Below, in pieces: positions 25,686 to 34,241 of a stretch of DNA of 64,000 nucleotides (position 1 is the first letter of the stretch; each line of letters starts with the position of its first letter). The DNA is taken from the NCBI RefSeq assembly GCF_000744785.1, contig NZ_JQMO01000003.1, forward strand, positions 1-64,000, read 5' to 3'. Below the pieces are notes generated by a model that worked only from the letters and a program-made list of their open reading frames with translations, ran no database searches and had not been told where the DNA came from. The position numbers and the translations under genes were made by a program. Source of the stretch: Kitasatospora azatica KCTC 9699 (lineage in GTDB: Bacteria; Actinomycetota; Actinomycetes; Streptomycetales; Streptomycetaceae).

Positions 25686-26411
25686 TCACCCTGCCGATGA
25701 CGACATGCCCAGCCGCAGGTTATCCGATGAGTGTTCGCTGTTTCCGCCAGCGGGCCTGGTGGAAGATCGGTTCGATGGCGTCGCCGAGAACGCGTGCATG
25801 GGCTGGTCCGTGCCCCCGGGGTCGAAGAAGCCCACCATGTCGCCGAGGAAGCTTTCGCCGTGCTGATGGACGCGGGGGTCTTGGGCGACGCGGTCGCCGG
25901 CGGCGGTGAGCCAATCGCCGATCCAGAACAGAAGTTCGGCACGGGCGGTGATGACGATCGTCGCGGCGTACTCGGCGAAGCGGGCGGGGTGGCGATCGGC
26001 TCGGCGACGGACGTCGTCGGGACGGTCGGGAGATCGTGCCGCTGGGGCGGTCACCCTCAACGGCACCGAGGCGCGGCGCATCCTGTGCCGCAGATCCGGC
26101 CAGTCGGAAGGCCGCAGGCCCGTATCCTCACGGGCCACGAGCATGGGCATCGGATGGGTGTCGCCGCTGGCGGAGGCCATCGGATGGGCGCCCGGTGGGA
26201 CCGGGATGTAGATCGCGCTGTGCGAGCTCGCCGCGGCGACGCGGAATAGAGCGCCGAGCCGGAGGAGATCGGCGCGGCTTGCGTTCAGATACCCGACTTG
26301 GTAGTTGGGCGGGTGGACGAAAGTGTTGCGGAGCATGGGACCGGCACTCAGGATCCGGCTGAGCCCGGATCCGGGATCGGCAACAGGGTGGCTCGTCACC
26401 CGCAACCGCAT
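25686..26411 (-). CDS. Hypothetical protein (about 241 aa), possibly frameshifted
   Basis: The minus frame from ATG 26411 reads MRLRVTSHPVADPGSGLSRI, LRNTFVHPPNYQVGYLNASR and SAIYIPVPPGAHPMA, then ATIVITARAELLFWIGDWLT. The ribosome site is weak. Near 25800 the neighbouring frame becomes more coding-like (ARVLGDAIEPIFHQARWRKQ before a stop), so the true C-terminus may lie in the other frame after a single-base shift. No membrane segments and no recognised family. Confidence 0.4.
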   Translation of the reverse strand: MRLRVTSHPVADPGSGLSRILSAGPMLRNTFVHPPNYQVGYLNASRADLLRLGALFRVAAASSHSAIYIPVPPGAHPMASASGDTHPMPMLVAREDTGLRPSDWPDLRHRMRRASVPLRVTAPAARSPDRPDDVRRRADRHPARFAEYAATIVITARAELLFWIGDWLTAAGDRVAQDPRVHQHGESFLGDMVGFFDPGGTDQPMHAFSATPSNRSSTRPAGGNSEHSSDNLRLGMSSSAG

Positions 26412-26516
26412 CCGCCCGTCGCCAACCCCCATGCGCCAAGTACAACACGCGCGCCAGTGGCCGCAGGCTCCATTTTTTGCGAGCCCTGGGAGCCCCCCGC
26501 GGTGCAGGGCACAACC

Positions 26517-27029
26517 ATGGTCCCAAAGCAAGCACCTGAGCGCTCTCGAAACTCGGCGACATCCGCGGCACGGAGTGCTCTCGCCGCTGAGCAACAGGTG
26601 CTCTCACTACTCGCCTACAAAGTCATCCAGGATGACCTGCACCAGCACCTCGCCGGCACGCTCACCCCCGGCACCGTGCAGCGCGAACTCATCGACGTCG
26701 CCAGCGGACGCACCGACGTCACCTACACCCCAGAGCCCGGCAGCCGCTTCGTCGCCGAGGTCAAACGCCGCGACACCAGATGGACGCGCGAACGCATCGA
26801 GAAGAGCTACCTCGCGCAGGCCGCCAACTACACCGCCACCGGGCCGCCCTTCGGCGTGCTCCTGGTCGGGGACGACAGCGGCCACGCCAGCGGCTACCGG
26901 AGCGTCGAGGACGGCGTCTGGATCATCCACCACGCGCGCAGCGCCACCGAGGTACCCCGGCTCATCGTGGTCGGCGTCCTGCCGATCGGGCGCCCAACCC
27001 CGTCCGCGCTACGCATGCCCCGGACCTGA
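26517..27029 (+). CDS. PD-(D/E)xK-like nuclease domain, probably a C-terminal fragment (170 aa)
   Basis: From about 26590 the frame is strongly coding. The core VASGRTDVTYTPEPGSRFVA followed by EVKRRDTRWTRERIEKSYL gives the D...(D/E)-x-K pattern (D in GRTD, E and K in AEVKR) of the restriction-endonuclease fold, with the next strand GPPFGVLLVGDDSG. The ATG at 26517 has no ribosome site and the first 25 residues are low quality. This may therefore be the detached C-terminal domain of a larger defence-type or repair protein. It lies divergent to the hypothetical gene at 25686-26411. Confidence 0.5.
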   Translation: MVPKQAPERSRNSATSAARSALAAEQQVLSLLAYKVIQDDLHQHLAGTLTPGTVQRELIDVASGRTDVTYTPEPGSRFVAEVKRRDTRWTRERIEKSYLAQAANYTATGPPFGVLLVGDDSGHASGYRSVEDGVWIIHHARSATEVPRLIVVGVLPIGRPTPSALRMPRT

Positions 27030-27218
27030 CCTGACCCCACTGCGACTCACGGATCCCATCCCGCTCGCCTGGCACCTTCAGCGGCTCGAACAACGCGAGC
27101 GGGCAACCCGATGACCATGCGAAGCCCCGCAGCCGCTCGGACGAGAGCGTGACCGCGGTGCTGACCGACGCCGACCCGGACGGCATTCCGGTCGGGGTGC
27201 CGGGCTGCGACTGGCTCG

Positions 27219-27380
27219 TCAGGCAAGGTGGGCCAGGTGGAGCAGGGCGTGGACCACGTCGCCGGCAAGGGCCCCAGCTGCGGCGGCGGCTGTGGCGTGC
27301 AGGAGCGCCCGGTGCAGCCGGTGTCGCCGGCGGCGAGCGGGCCTGGGCTGTCGGGTCCGGCGGGTGCTGCGGTGTGACAC
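27219..27380 (-). CDS. Small basic/hydrophobic protein (53 aa)
   Basis: GTG start with GAGGAC 4-9 nt upstream. Residues 1-25 are Arg-rich (RSTRRTRQPRPARRRRHRLH), followed by an Ala-rich hydrophobic helix with interspersed His (ALLHATAAAAAGALAGDVVH, ALLHLAHLA). It resembles the 52-aa protein at 164-322 in layout. Transcribed towards 27030, divergent from the gene at 27537. A membrane-associated peptide is plausible. Confidence 0.35.
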   Translation of the reverse strand: MSHRSTRRTRQPRPARRRRHRLHRALLHATAAAAAGALAGDVVHALLHLAHLA

Positions 27381-27536
27381 GTTCGTCCTCTTTCCGGATT
27401 GGGGACTCGTGCCACCCGTTACCTTTTGACGGGTTGTCGGTGCGGGGCGGCTGCTTCGTCTTCTGTCTCCAGCCTGGCGGCCGGGCCCCATCGGGTGCAT
27501 GCCGCGGGCCGCGAATCTGGGTGTAGGTTCTGCGCC

Positions 27537-28535
27537 ATGACGGACCCTCACGACGGCACCTGGGTGGAGGGCACGGCCGCCGAGTTGGTGGCGGACGCGA
27601 TGGCGCTGGGGGTGGAGAAGGTCAGCACCCGGATGGTGGCTGACTGGGTCGGCGACGGCCTGCTGGCCAGCCCCGGCTTTCGCAAGAGCACCCGGCACGG
27701 CAGCGACGAGCGGGTCTTCTCCCCCGAGCAGCGCTGGCTGTTCACCGAGCTACTCAAGGCCCGCCAGCGCTCGTCCCTCAAGCGGATCCCGCACCACACC
27801 CTGACCCGGATGGTCTTGTACCTGTGGCTGGTGGAAGACACGGTGGTGCCCACCGAGCAGGCCCGGCGAGCTTGGCGCACATACGCCCGCGCCACCGGCC
27901 GGCACACCGGGCCCGGCCGCCGCAGGCTCGCCCAGCGGGTCGTCGAGCAGCTCGCCCACCCGGAAGCCACCTACCGTCAGCGGCGCACCGCGCTGCTGCT
28001 CATCGAGGCCGGGGAGAAGAGCAAGCAGCCCGACTGGGAGAAGCTGTCCCCGGTCATCGCCCAGCTCGCCTCCCCGTGGCTGGTCCCCGGCACCCCCCGG
28101 ATCGAGCGCTCCCTCGGCCCGGCCTGGCTGCCGGGCACCGCCACCCAGCTCGTGGGGATGTGGTGGGCCACGCAGCAGGTGACGGAGCTTCTGCTCAACA
28201 AGAGGATCAAGGAGCCGGTCCTGGACGAGGTCCGCGCCGTGTTCCGGGCGTCGTGGTCCGACTACCAGGCCCGGCGCGCCGGGATGGCGGCGGCCAGCGG
28301 GGAGTACGGGCGCATGTTCGCGCCGCCGGCCAGCGCCGAGGCCCGGATCAAGGAGACGGTGGAGGCCTTCGTCGGTGAACTGGCCGGGGTGCTCGGCTTT
28401 ATCACCGCCGCGATGGAGGCCGCCGACGCCGGCGCGGTGCCCGAGAGGCGCTCAACGCCGAAACGTGATCCGGCACTCGGCAGACCAAAAAGCCCCGTGA
28501 TCCATGAGCCAACCATTCCCGATCTGTCTCGCTGA
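27537..28535 (+). CDS. MerR-like helix-turn-helix protein, unknown role (332 aa)
   Basis: The N-terminal 60 residues resemble a MerR-type winged helix (ALGVEKVSTRMVADWVGDGL, then LLASPGFRKSTRHGSDERVF). The remaining 270 residues are helical with no recognised effector domain (TRMVLYLWLVEDTVVPTEQA, GMWWATQQVTELLLNKRIKE). ATG 27537 is only a few bases from a TAGGTT-like -10 element, so the mRNA may be leaderless or nearly so. Downstream is a long non-coding block rich in palindromes, which this protein might bind (inference from adjacency). Confidence 0.75.
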   Translation: MTDPHDGTWVEGTAAELVADAMALGVEKVSTRMVADWVGDGLLASPGFRKSTRHGSDERVFSPEQRWLFTELLKARQRSSLKRIPHHTLTRMVLYLWLVEDTVVPTEQARRAWRTYARATGRHTGPGRRRLAQRVVEQLAHPEATYRQRRTALLLIEAGEKSKQPDWEKLSPVIAQLASPWLVPGTPRIERSLGPAWLPGTATQLVGMWWATQQVTELLLNKRIKEPVLDEVRAVFRASWSDYQARRAGMAAASGEYGRMFAPPASAEARIKETVEAFVGELAGVLGFITAAMEAADAGAVPERRSTPKRDPALGRPKSPVIHEPTIPDLSR

Positions 28536-28694
28536 ATCTGGACCGCAGTCACGAGTGCCACGTCCGCCAGGTTCGGTGAGACCGGACAGCCGCAGCCCTG
28601 CATCAGTGCTGCACGCAGCGGTGCAGCGGCAGCGGCCGGACGTTCCCGCTGTCCAGGTAGCAGCGCGACATGTTCTCCCGTCACCGGCCGTAGC

Positions 28695-29115
28695 CGCTCG
28701 CCCCCTTGTCCTGCTGCCCGCCGGCCCCTTGTCCGGGGTTGTCCCGCGCAACGGCCCGGTTGTCCCGTTGCGCATGCGCAACGGCTTTCCCGCCACCATG
28801 CGCATGCGCATCCGGCTGACCGCCCAGCCGAGGCCTGCGGAACCCGCGTCTGCGATCCCCGTCGCACCGCACCCACCTGCGGCGTCGCACCCGGCGGGCA
28901 GCCCCCGCACCCGCCCTCGCGCATGGCGAGCCGGGCGGCCGCGACCCGAATCGCACTGTCGCACCCGGCTCCGGCCGTTGCGCAGCCAGCGGCCGCGCGG
29001 GCTGCGCGCCGACGGTGCAGCATGCGCTGTTGCTGCGCCGCCGGAAGCAGCAGTGTGTAGCAAGGGCCGCCTTGCTACACGGGGGCAGCAGGACGCCCGG
29101 GTGTAGCAAGGTCCT
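28695..29115. promoter_or_regulatory. Palindrome- and TTGTCC-rich non-coding block (candidate origin or operator cluster)
   Basis: Within about 400 bp: four TTGTCC hexamers at about 28700-28770; GCGCAACGG at 28746-28754; the perfect 20-bp palindrome CCGTTGCGCATGCGCAACGG at 28765-28784; the 14-bp palindrome ATGCGCATGCGCAT at 28798-28811; and GTGTAGCAAGG facing CCTTGCTACAC at about 29054-29080, repeated near 29100 with a partial partner CCTTGCTGCT. No gene is supportable here. The hexamers match the first six bases of the Streptomyces DnaA box (TTGTCCACA) but not the last three. Confidence 0.5.
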
Positions 29116-29186
29116 TGCTGCTCCCGTGACCGTCCGGTCCGGCGGGCGGTCGCACCGGCATGACGACTTTCCAAGGCGGGCGGCGA

Positions 29187-29723
29187 CTACTGCTCCACGA
29201 GGGCCGGGTAGTCCTCCAGCAGTTCTCCGTACAGCGGCAACCGCCGGATCTGCGCCAGGACGCTGTCGGCGACCGGCCGGGCCGCCTTGTAGGCGCTGGG
29301 GCCCTTCTCCCGCCTGTCGAACGGCATGCCGCCACTGGCGTGGATCTCCCGGCGTCCGAGGTTGGCCATGGCCCTGATCACGACGCTGGCCCGCACTCGG
29401 CCGCGGCCCTGCGGGTCGTCCGGCACGACCGCCTGGGCAATCTGCGGGATGGTGACCCAGACATCGGGCGTGCTGCAGATCCGCCAGACCGCGGCCAGCT
29501 GCTCGGTCGCGTCCAGGAGTCCCACCCAGCGGTGCAGCATCGCCCCGTCCCAGTGCTGGACGAACCAGCCGCCGTGCTGGATCCACACCGTCGGCCCTGG
29601 CGCATGCCTCACCCCCGTTTCGGGAGGCTGCACGGCATTGACAGCCCCGAGACCATAGGCGGCGCGGACCGCAGCCATGGCCTCTTCGAACGTGCTCTTC
29701 TCGGTGTCGATGACGATCTGCAC
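29187..29723 (-). CDS. Hypothetical protein (178 aa)
   Basis: GTG 29723 with GGGAGG at 8-13 nt upstream is chosen over the ATG at 29840, which adds low-quality residues. It begins VQIVIDTEKSTFEEAMAAVR and carries a Trp-rich middle (WIQHGGWFVQHWDGAMLHRW), then a wHTH-like region (TPDVWVTIPQIAQAVVPDD, ASVVIRAMANLGRREIHA) and a helical C-terminus. The middle and end suggest a small DNA-binding protein of mobile-element type. It faces the palindrome block from the right. Confidence 0.65.
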   Translation of the reverse strand: MQIVIDTEKSTFEEAMAAVRAAYGLGAVNAVQPPETGVRHAPGPTVWIQHGGWFVQHWDGAMLHRWVGLLDATEQLAAVWRICSTPDVWVTIPQIAQAVVPDDPQGRGRVRASVVIRAMANLGRREIHASGGMPFDRREKGPSAYKAARPVADSVLAQIRRLPLYGELLEDYPALVEQ

Positions 29724-29810
29724 GAACGGCCTCCCCTGACGCCTGCTCAGGCCACCGTAGCGAGCCGGCACCGGGCCGGAGCGAGGTTCGGCCGAGCTGG
29801 GCATGGTCTG

Positions 29811-30164
29811 GTCCGTGTTCGGCACCGCCTTCACCGACAATCTCGCCGCGGTGGCCGGCTACGCCGCCGACACGGGCAGGCCTGCCCCCCTGCCGAAGTG
29901 GTCTGGGGCGGTCGGCCGGTCGGGACCATCATGAAGAACCTGCGCACCGCCCAGCGGCGCACCAAAGCCCTGGAGCGCCGCGCGGAGGCTGGCGAGACCG
30001 GCCTCGACTGGGCCGGGCGCTGACCGCCGACCGCAAGGCTGCCCTGGACGCCATCGACCCGGCATGGTGCCCCACCTGGTCGGAGGAGTGGCAGCGGTGC
30101 TTCGCCCTGGCCTGGCGCCACGTGAAGGAGGGCGGCACGCTCGCCGGAGCCGAACCGGATTGAG
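29811..30164 (+). pseudogene. Helicase-associated-domain C-terminus, frameshifted twice
   Basis: Three consecutive frames reconstruct one sequence: FGTAFTDNLAAVAGYAADTG, then VGTIMKNLRTAQRRTKALER ending at TGA 30023, then LTADRKAALDAIDPAWCPTW and EEWQRCFALAWRHVKEGG ending at TGA 30164. These are repeats of the helicase-associated (PF03457-like) domain. Two single-step frame changes and the absence of any start show it is dead. Confidence 0.6.
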
Positions 30165-30301
30165 CACCCGGACCGCAGCGGGCAGTCTGCGACGGGACCA
30201 CTCCAGCGGAGAGGCCGTTTCTGCGTGGTTCAGCCCGCGCCGTCGATCTTGGTCGATACAGTCTGAACGCCATGCCAATGACCTCTCTTGGGGAGACCCA
30301 G

Positions 30302-30556
30302 ATGACGCTTCAGGCTCAGTTCGCGCAGGCACAGGCCGATTCCAAGACGCTCTCCGAGCGCCCGGACAACATGACGATGTTGAAGCTGTACGCCCTGTTC
30401 AAGCAGGGCAGCAGCGGGAACGTCCAGGGCGAGCGCCCAAGGATGACCGACTTCGTCGGCCGGGCCAAGTGGGACGCCTGGAACGAGGTCAAGGGCACAA
30501 CACAAGAAGACGCACAGCAGCAGTACATCGACATGGTCGAGAACCTGAAGAACTGA
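30302..30556 (+). CDS. Acyl-CoA-binding protein (84 aa)
   Basis: Four-helix ACBP fold. It begins MTLQAQFAQAQADSKTLSER and contains the signature MLKLYALFKQGSSGNVQG, the acyl-CoA-contacting K/R-x-x-x-F region (MTDFVGRAKWDAWNEVKG) and TTQEDAQQQYIDMVENL. ATG 30302 is chosen because GGGGAG lies 6 nt upstream; ATGs at 30272 and 30278 lack such a site. Length equals the eukaryotic-type family. ACBPs bind C14-C22 acyl-CoA esters in the cytoplasm. It stands alone; no lipid genes are adjacent. Confidence 0.95.
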   Translation: MTLQAQFAQAQADSKTLSERPDNMTMLKLYALFKQGSSGNVQGERPRMTDFVGRAKWDAWNEVKGTTQEDAQQQYIDMVENLKN

Positions 30557-30909
30557 CGCCCAACTGCTCTGAGGGCGGAACCGGCTGCGCGGGCCGTCGG
30601 CTCGCCTTCCCCTGCGCTGCCCCTTCTCCATCTTGTCAGCACGATGAGGGCCACCAGAAGCACTGACGCGCCCGCGAGCCGCCCAGTGGTATCGGGTCTC
30701 CGGGCTGCCACGGCGCCTGGCGTTCCTATCCCGGCTACCCCAGGCCGCGAGCGCCTCCGTCAGTTCCGGCAGGGCCTCTGACCTCAGCGGTCAATCTTCC
30801 GTGACACAAACCGGCATCCGTCATCTGCCTCCGTGTCGGCGGCGGTTGAAACCAGCTTCACCCGGCGCCGACACTCCGTCGCCTGCGCACCACACGATGA
30901 AGCGATCAG

Positions 30910-31902
30910 TCAGAACAGGATGATCGGATTGGTGAGTGCGGCGACGGTCCCGTCGGGATGGCGGACCTCGATGCGGACGAACGCCGAGTCCTCGGCTGTC
31001 GTGTACCACTGCACCAGACCTGCTCCATCACCCGGAACGGCCGCGCGGTGAACCTTCCCCCGATCGGTGTGGAAACTGACGGTCGCCGCCGGCACGCCCT
31101 GTATCGCTGCGCGGACCTCGACTTGCCCACCATGCGTTGCGAGCCGCTCCCCCACTCCGGCGATGTGACCCTCCAAATGGGCCACGAACGACACCTCCAC
31201 GGCCGCCGACTCGGCGATCCAGCTCCGGCCCGAGCGGATCCCCGCCAGGATCGCCTCCGTGCTCAACTCCTCGGCGAAGACCACCGTGTGAGGTATGCCG
31301 ATCTGCCCTTCCAAGTGCGTGTCGCTGCTGCCCATCGCCGGCCGCCACGAACCCGTCTGAATGTCGGCTGCGAGGCTTCGCCCCCATTCGGCCAGGGCGA
31401 CCTCGTTGTCAGCCTGCCAGGGCTGGTCCGAAGTCCATGGCCCGTTCCACACCTCCACCACGTCGAAGCCCTGGAAGGAGTACATGAAGTCGCCTGATGG
31501 ATAGGGCGCATGCGGATGCGCCGCCACGCACAGGCCCCTCACCCGATGGACCTGGTCCAGACACTGATCGATCAGTCCGTCGCTGACCCCGTAATTCCAG
31601 TCGACGACCTGGCCGGGTCGGAGGCCGAGCGCGAGCCAGTGCCCGGTCTTCGTGGTCACTTCCTGACCGAGAACAATCAAGAAGTCATCGGCGGCCAGAT
31701 GCCCCCATGCACCGGGTTCCGCAGCAGCTTTGTGCTCTGTCGTCGCGATGAAGTCGAGCCCGGCGGCGCGGGCTCGGACCACCAACTCTTCCGGAGTGAG
31801 TTCTCCCCCACCCGAGCGCACGGAGTGGACATGGCTGTCGCCGCGGTACCAGGTCGCCCCGCGTCCGACCGCCCGCACCGGCGGGAAGCTCAAGCCCGAC
31901 AA
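30910..31902 (-). CDS. CehA/McbA-type PHP metallohydrolase (330 aa)
   Basis: PHP-domain phosphoesterase/hydrolase with all four metal motifs visible: WYRGDSHVHS (motif I), DFIATTEHKA (II), LCVAAHPHAPYPSG (III) and MGSSDTHLEG (IV). The C-terminal 100 residues (ESAAVEVSFVAHLEGHIAGV onward) form the beta sandwich of CehA/McbA-like proteins. The best start is TTG at 31902 with a strong GAGGGGGAA 5-13 nt upstream; a GTG at 31878 is the alternative. Cytoplasmic, monocistronic. Substrates in this family include carbamates and phosphoesters. Confidence 0.92.
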   Translation of the reverse strand: MSGLSFPPVRAVGRGATWYRGDSHVHSVRSGGGELTPEELVVRARAAGLDFIATTEHKAAAEPGAWGHLAADDFLIVLGQEVTTKTGHWLALGLRPGQVVDWNYGVSDGLIDQCLDQVHRVRGLCVAAHPHAPYPSGDFMYSFQGFDVVEVWNGPWTSDQPWQADNEVALAEWGRSLAADIQTGSWRPAMGSSDTHLEGQIGIPHTVVFAEELSTEAILAGIRSGRSWIAESAAVEVSFVAHLEGHIAGVGERLATHGGQVEVRAAIQGVPAATVSFHTDRGKVHRAAVPGDGAGLVQWYTTAEDSAFVRIEVRHPDGTVAALTNPIILF

Positions 31903-31917
31903 GGTTCTTCCCCCTCA

Positions 31918-32207
31918 TAGCCCTGTCGAGGCAACGTGCAAGCAGAGCAACCTGTTCCGTGGCATCGCCGAGTTCCACGTCGCCGAGAAGTCGAGATCAC
32001 GATCTCATTCTGAAACGATCAGTAGCCCCGGCCGCGCCGTTGGCTGTGATCCAGGTCGACGACCTCGATGCGACACGGCAAGCCGTGATCGAGGCGGGCG
32101 GCACGGTCACGGTCGAGGCGTTCGACTTTCCTGGCGGGCGGCGCATTCATTTTCGTGAGCCCGGCGGGAACGAACTGGCCGTCTGGGTTCCGATGAGCCA
32201 GGGGTGA
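31918..32207 (+). pseudogene. VOC-family C-terminal fragment
   Basis: The end of the frame is a clear VOC half-domain: AVIQVDDLDATRQAVIEAGG, then TVTVEAFDFPGGRRIHFREP and GGNELAVWVPMSQG. Upstream coding-like residues (LFRGIAEFHVAEKSRS) lie in another frame, so a frameshift separates them at about 31990-32020, and the N-terminal half is missing. Confidence 0.6.
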
Positions 32208-32450
32208 TGCCCCACCCCCAAGGTCTCGGGCGCTGCTGCGCCCGAAAGATGCCTGCCGAACCGCCGGTGCGGCGGAATGGGTGGTGGGCCAGGCGCAGTT
32301 GCAGTAGGCCTGCCGGGTCCGGGCAGGTCGCGACGGTGAGCCAGAGCGCGCCTGACGCGCCGACAGCGGCGACCGGCAAGCACACGTCACCGGGTGCGGC
32401 TCTGGCGGACAGCTGAACGCCGCCAGGCAGCCCACCCGCCGCCCGAGGAC

Positions 32451-33692
32451 CTACTCGTCCAGGCGGGGGGAGGGCCTCGTCGCCGGTTTCACCCGGCTGG
32501 CCCGGGATTCCAGGTAGCGCTGCTCGGCGATGCTGGCGGTGGCTCTCGCGGCGCGTCGGTAGTGCTCGTGGGCCCCGGCCAGGTCGTCGGTCCGCTCCAG
32601 CAGATGCGCCCGCACGGACAGCAGTCGGTGGTGCCCGGCCATCCGCTCGTCACCGTCCAGTGTGGCGAGCAAGGCCAGCCCGGCTGACGGGCCCTCGGTC
32701 TCGGCGAGTGCGATCGCGCGGTTGAGGGTGACCATCGGGTTCGGTGCGATCCGTTCCAGGATCAGGTAGAGGGCGTGCACCTGCGGCCAGTTGGTCTCCT
32801 CGGTGGTGGCCGCGTCGGCGTGTGTGGCGGCGATGGCAGCCTGCAGCTGGTAAGGCCCCAGCGCCGGCCCGGCCAGCGACGCCCTGGCCAGCGTCAGCCC
32901 CTCGTCGATCAGCCGGCCGTCCCAGCGCGTCCGGTCCTGCTCGTCCAGCGGCACCAGGTCCCCGGTCGCGGTCGTACGCGTCTCCCGGCGCGCGTGGGTC
33001 AGCAGCATCAGCGCCAGCAGCCCGGTCACCTCGCCGTCCTCGGGCAGCTGCGCGTGCACCGTCCTGGTCAGTCGGATCGCCTCGCGCGCGAGGTCGGGGC
33101 GGTGCAGCTCGCTCCCGGAGGAGGCGGTGTAGCCCTCGTTGAAGATCAGGTAGAGGACCTGCAACACGACCCGCAGTCGCTCCTTGCGCTCGGTGCCCTC
33201 CGGCAGGGCGAACGTGCTGCCGGCAGCCCTGATGCGCTGCTTGGCCCGGCTGATCCTGGCCGCCATGGTGGGCTCCGGCACCAGGAACGCCCGGGCGATC
33301 TCGGCCGTGGTCAGGCCGCCGACCGCCCGCAGCGTCAGCGCCGTCTGGGAGGCCGCGGTCAGCGTCGGATGGCAGCACAGGAACAACAGCACGAGCGTGT
33401 CGTCGCTGTCCGACACCTCGGCGGGAGCGACCTCCGCCGAAGTCGCGGACTCCCGTTCGCGGCGGGCCCGCTCGCTGCGCATCTGGTCGATGAAACGACG
33501 GGACGCGACCGTCACCAGCCAGCCACGCGGGTTGTCCGGCACCCCCTCGGACGGCCACTGCACGGTGGCGGCGAGGACGGCCTCCTGCACCGCGTCCTCG
33601 CAGTCCTCGAACCCGCCGTACCGCCGTACCAAAGCGCTGAGGACCTGCGGCGTGAGCTCACGCAGCAGGTCCTCCGTCACCGGTGCTGTCAT
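32451..33692 (-). CDS. ECF42-type sigma-70 factor (413 aa)
   Basis: Sigma region 2 is represented by SALVRRYGGFEDCEDAVQEA and PRGWLVTVASRRFIDQMRSE, and region 4 by ALTLRAVGGLTTAEIARAFL with PEPTMAARISRAKQRIR. The long C-terminal part (LYLIFNEGYTASSGSELHRP, ALYLILERIAPNPMVTLNRA, ending in TPR-like helices) is the DUF6596/TPR region diagnostic of ECF42. ECF42 genes are found next to DGPF/YCII proteins; here the YCII gene lies immediately upstream and overlaps by ATGA. The product would direct transcription of a small local regulon. Confidence 0.95.
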   Translation of the reverse strand: MTAPVTEDLLRELTPQVLSALVRRYGGFEDCEDAVQEAVLAATVQWPSEGVPDNPRGWLVTVASRRFIDQMRSERARRERESATSAEVAPAEVSDSDDTLVLLFLCCHPTLTAASQTALTLRAVGGLTTAEIARAFLVPEPTMAARISRAKQRIRAAGSTFALPEGTERKERLRVVLQVLYLIFNEGYTASSGSELHRPDLAREAIRLTRTVHAQLPEDGEVTGLLALMLLTHARRETRTTATGDLVPLDEQDRTRWDGRLIDEGLTLARASLAGPALGPYQLQAAIAATHADAATTEETNWPQVHALYLILERIAPNPMVTLNRAIALAETEGPSAGLALLATLDGDERMAGHHRLLSVRAHLLERTDDLAGAHEHYRRAARATASIAEQRYLESRASRVKPATRPSPRLDE

Positions 33693-34060
33693 GCCTCCAA
33701 TTGTCCGACAGCGAACATCACCTGCCGCACCTCGACGCCCAGGCCCTCGACCGAGGCATCCGGGATCTGCGCGGCCAACTCGATCGCCCGGCCCTTGTCC
33801 TCGCAGTCGACCAGGTAGAAGCCCCCCAGGTGCTCCTTGGCCTCCAGGAACGGGCCGTCGGTGACCACCGGCTGGCCATTGCGCACCGTCACCACGACGG
33901 CCTGGGACGGGTCGACGAGGGCCTGGGTGCTGATCAGCTCCCCGGACTGCTTCAGCGCCTCGATGAACGTGCCGTGCCCGGCGCCGATCGCCACCTTCTC
34001 CTCGTCGGTCAGCGCGTCCAGCACCGCCGGGTTGATGTGCAGGCTGATCAGGAACTGCAT
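33689..34060 (-). CDS. YCII/DGPF-domain protein, ECF42 partner (123 aa)
   Basis: Ferredoxin-like YCII fold. It begins MQFLISLHINPAVLDALTDE and contains the family signature VVTDGPFLEAKEHLGGFYLV (the 'DGPF' motif). The stop overlaps the ATG of the sigma gene. Such proteins are obligate neighbours of ECF42 factors and are thought to be involved in signalling or as targets; the mechanism is unknown. The gene faces the nested dyad at 34108-34198. Confidence 0.93.
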   Translation of the reverse strand: MQFLISLHINPAVLDALTDEEKVAIGAGHGTFIEALKQSGELISTQALVDPSQAVVVTVRNGQPVVTDGPFLEAKEHLGGFYLVDCEDKGRAIELAAQIPDASVEGLGVEVRQVMFAVGQLEA

Positions 34061-34107
34061 CTCGTACTCCTCGTGGTTCGCGAGCCCCGGCAGGGGCCGT
34101 CCGATCG

Positions 34108-34198
34108 GTTGGTCGGAGCCACTGCGCCCGTCTTGACATCCTCCGCCGGAAAATCTCGCACGAGTTCGATGTCAAGAACCGCTCCGCCGCTCCGACCA
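34108..34198. promoter_or_regulatory. 91-bp nested dyad between the YCII/ECF42 operon and the MFS gene
   Basis: The outer arms TTGGTCGGAGC (34108-34118) and GCTCCGACCAA (34188-34198) and the inner arms CTTGACATC (34131-34139) and GATGTCAAG (34167-34175) are perfect complements sharing one centre at 34153. Each inner arm contains a TTGACA, one per strand, pointing towards each divergent gene. Matching -10 boxes are not obvious. The symmetry suggests a shared operator or paired promoters. Confidence 0.6.
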
Positions 34199-34241
34199 AG
34201 GGACGAAACCTCGAGAGTCGAGAGAGCGGAGCGTTTCGGAC

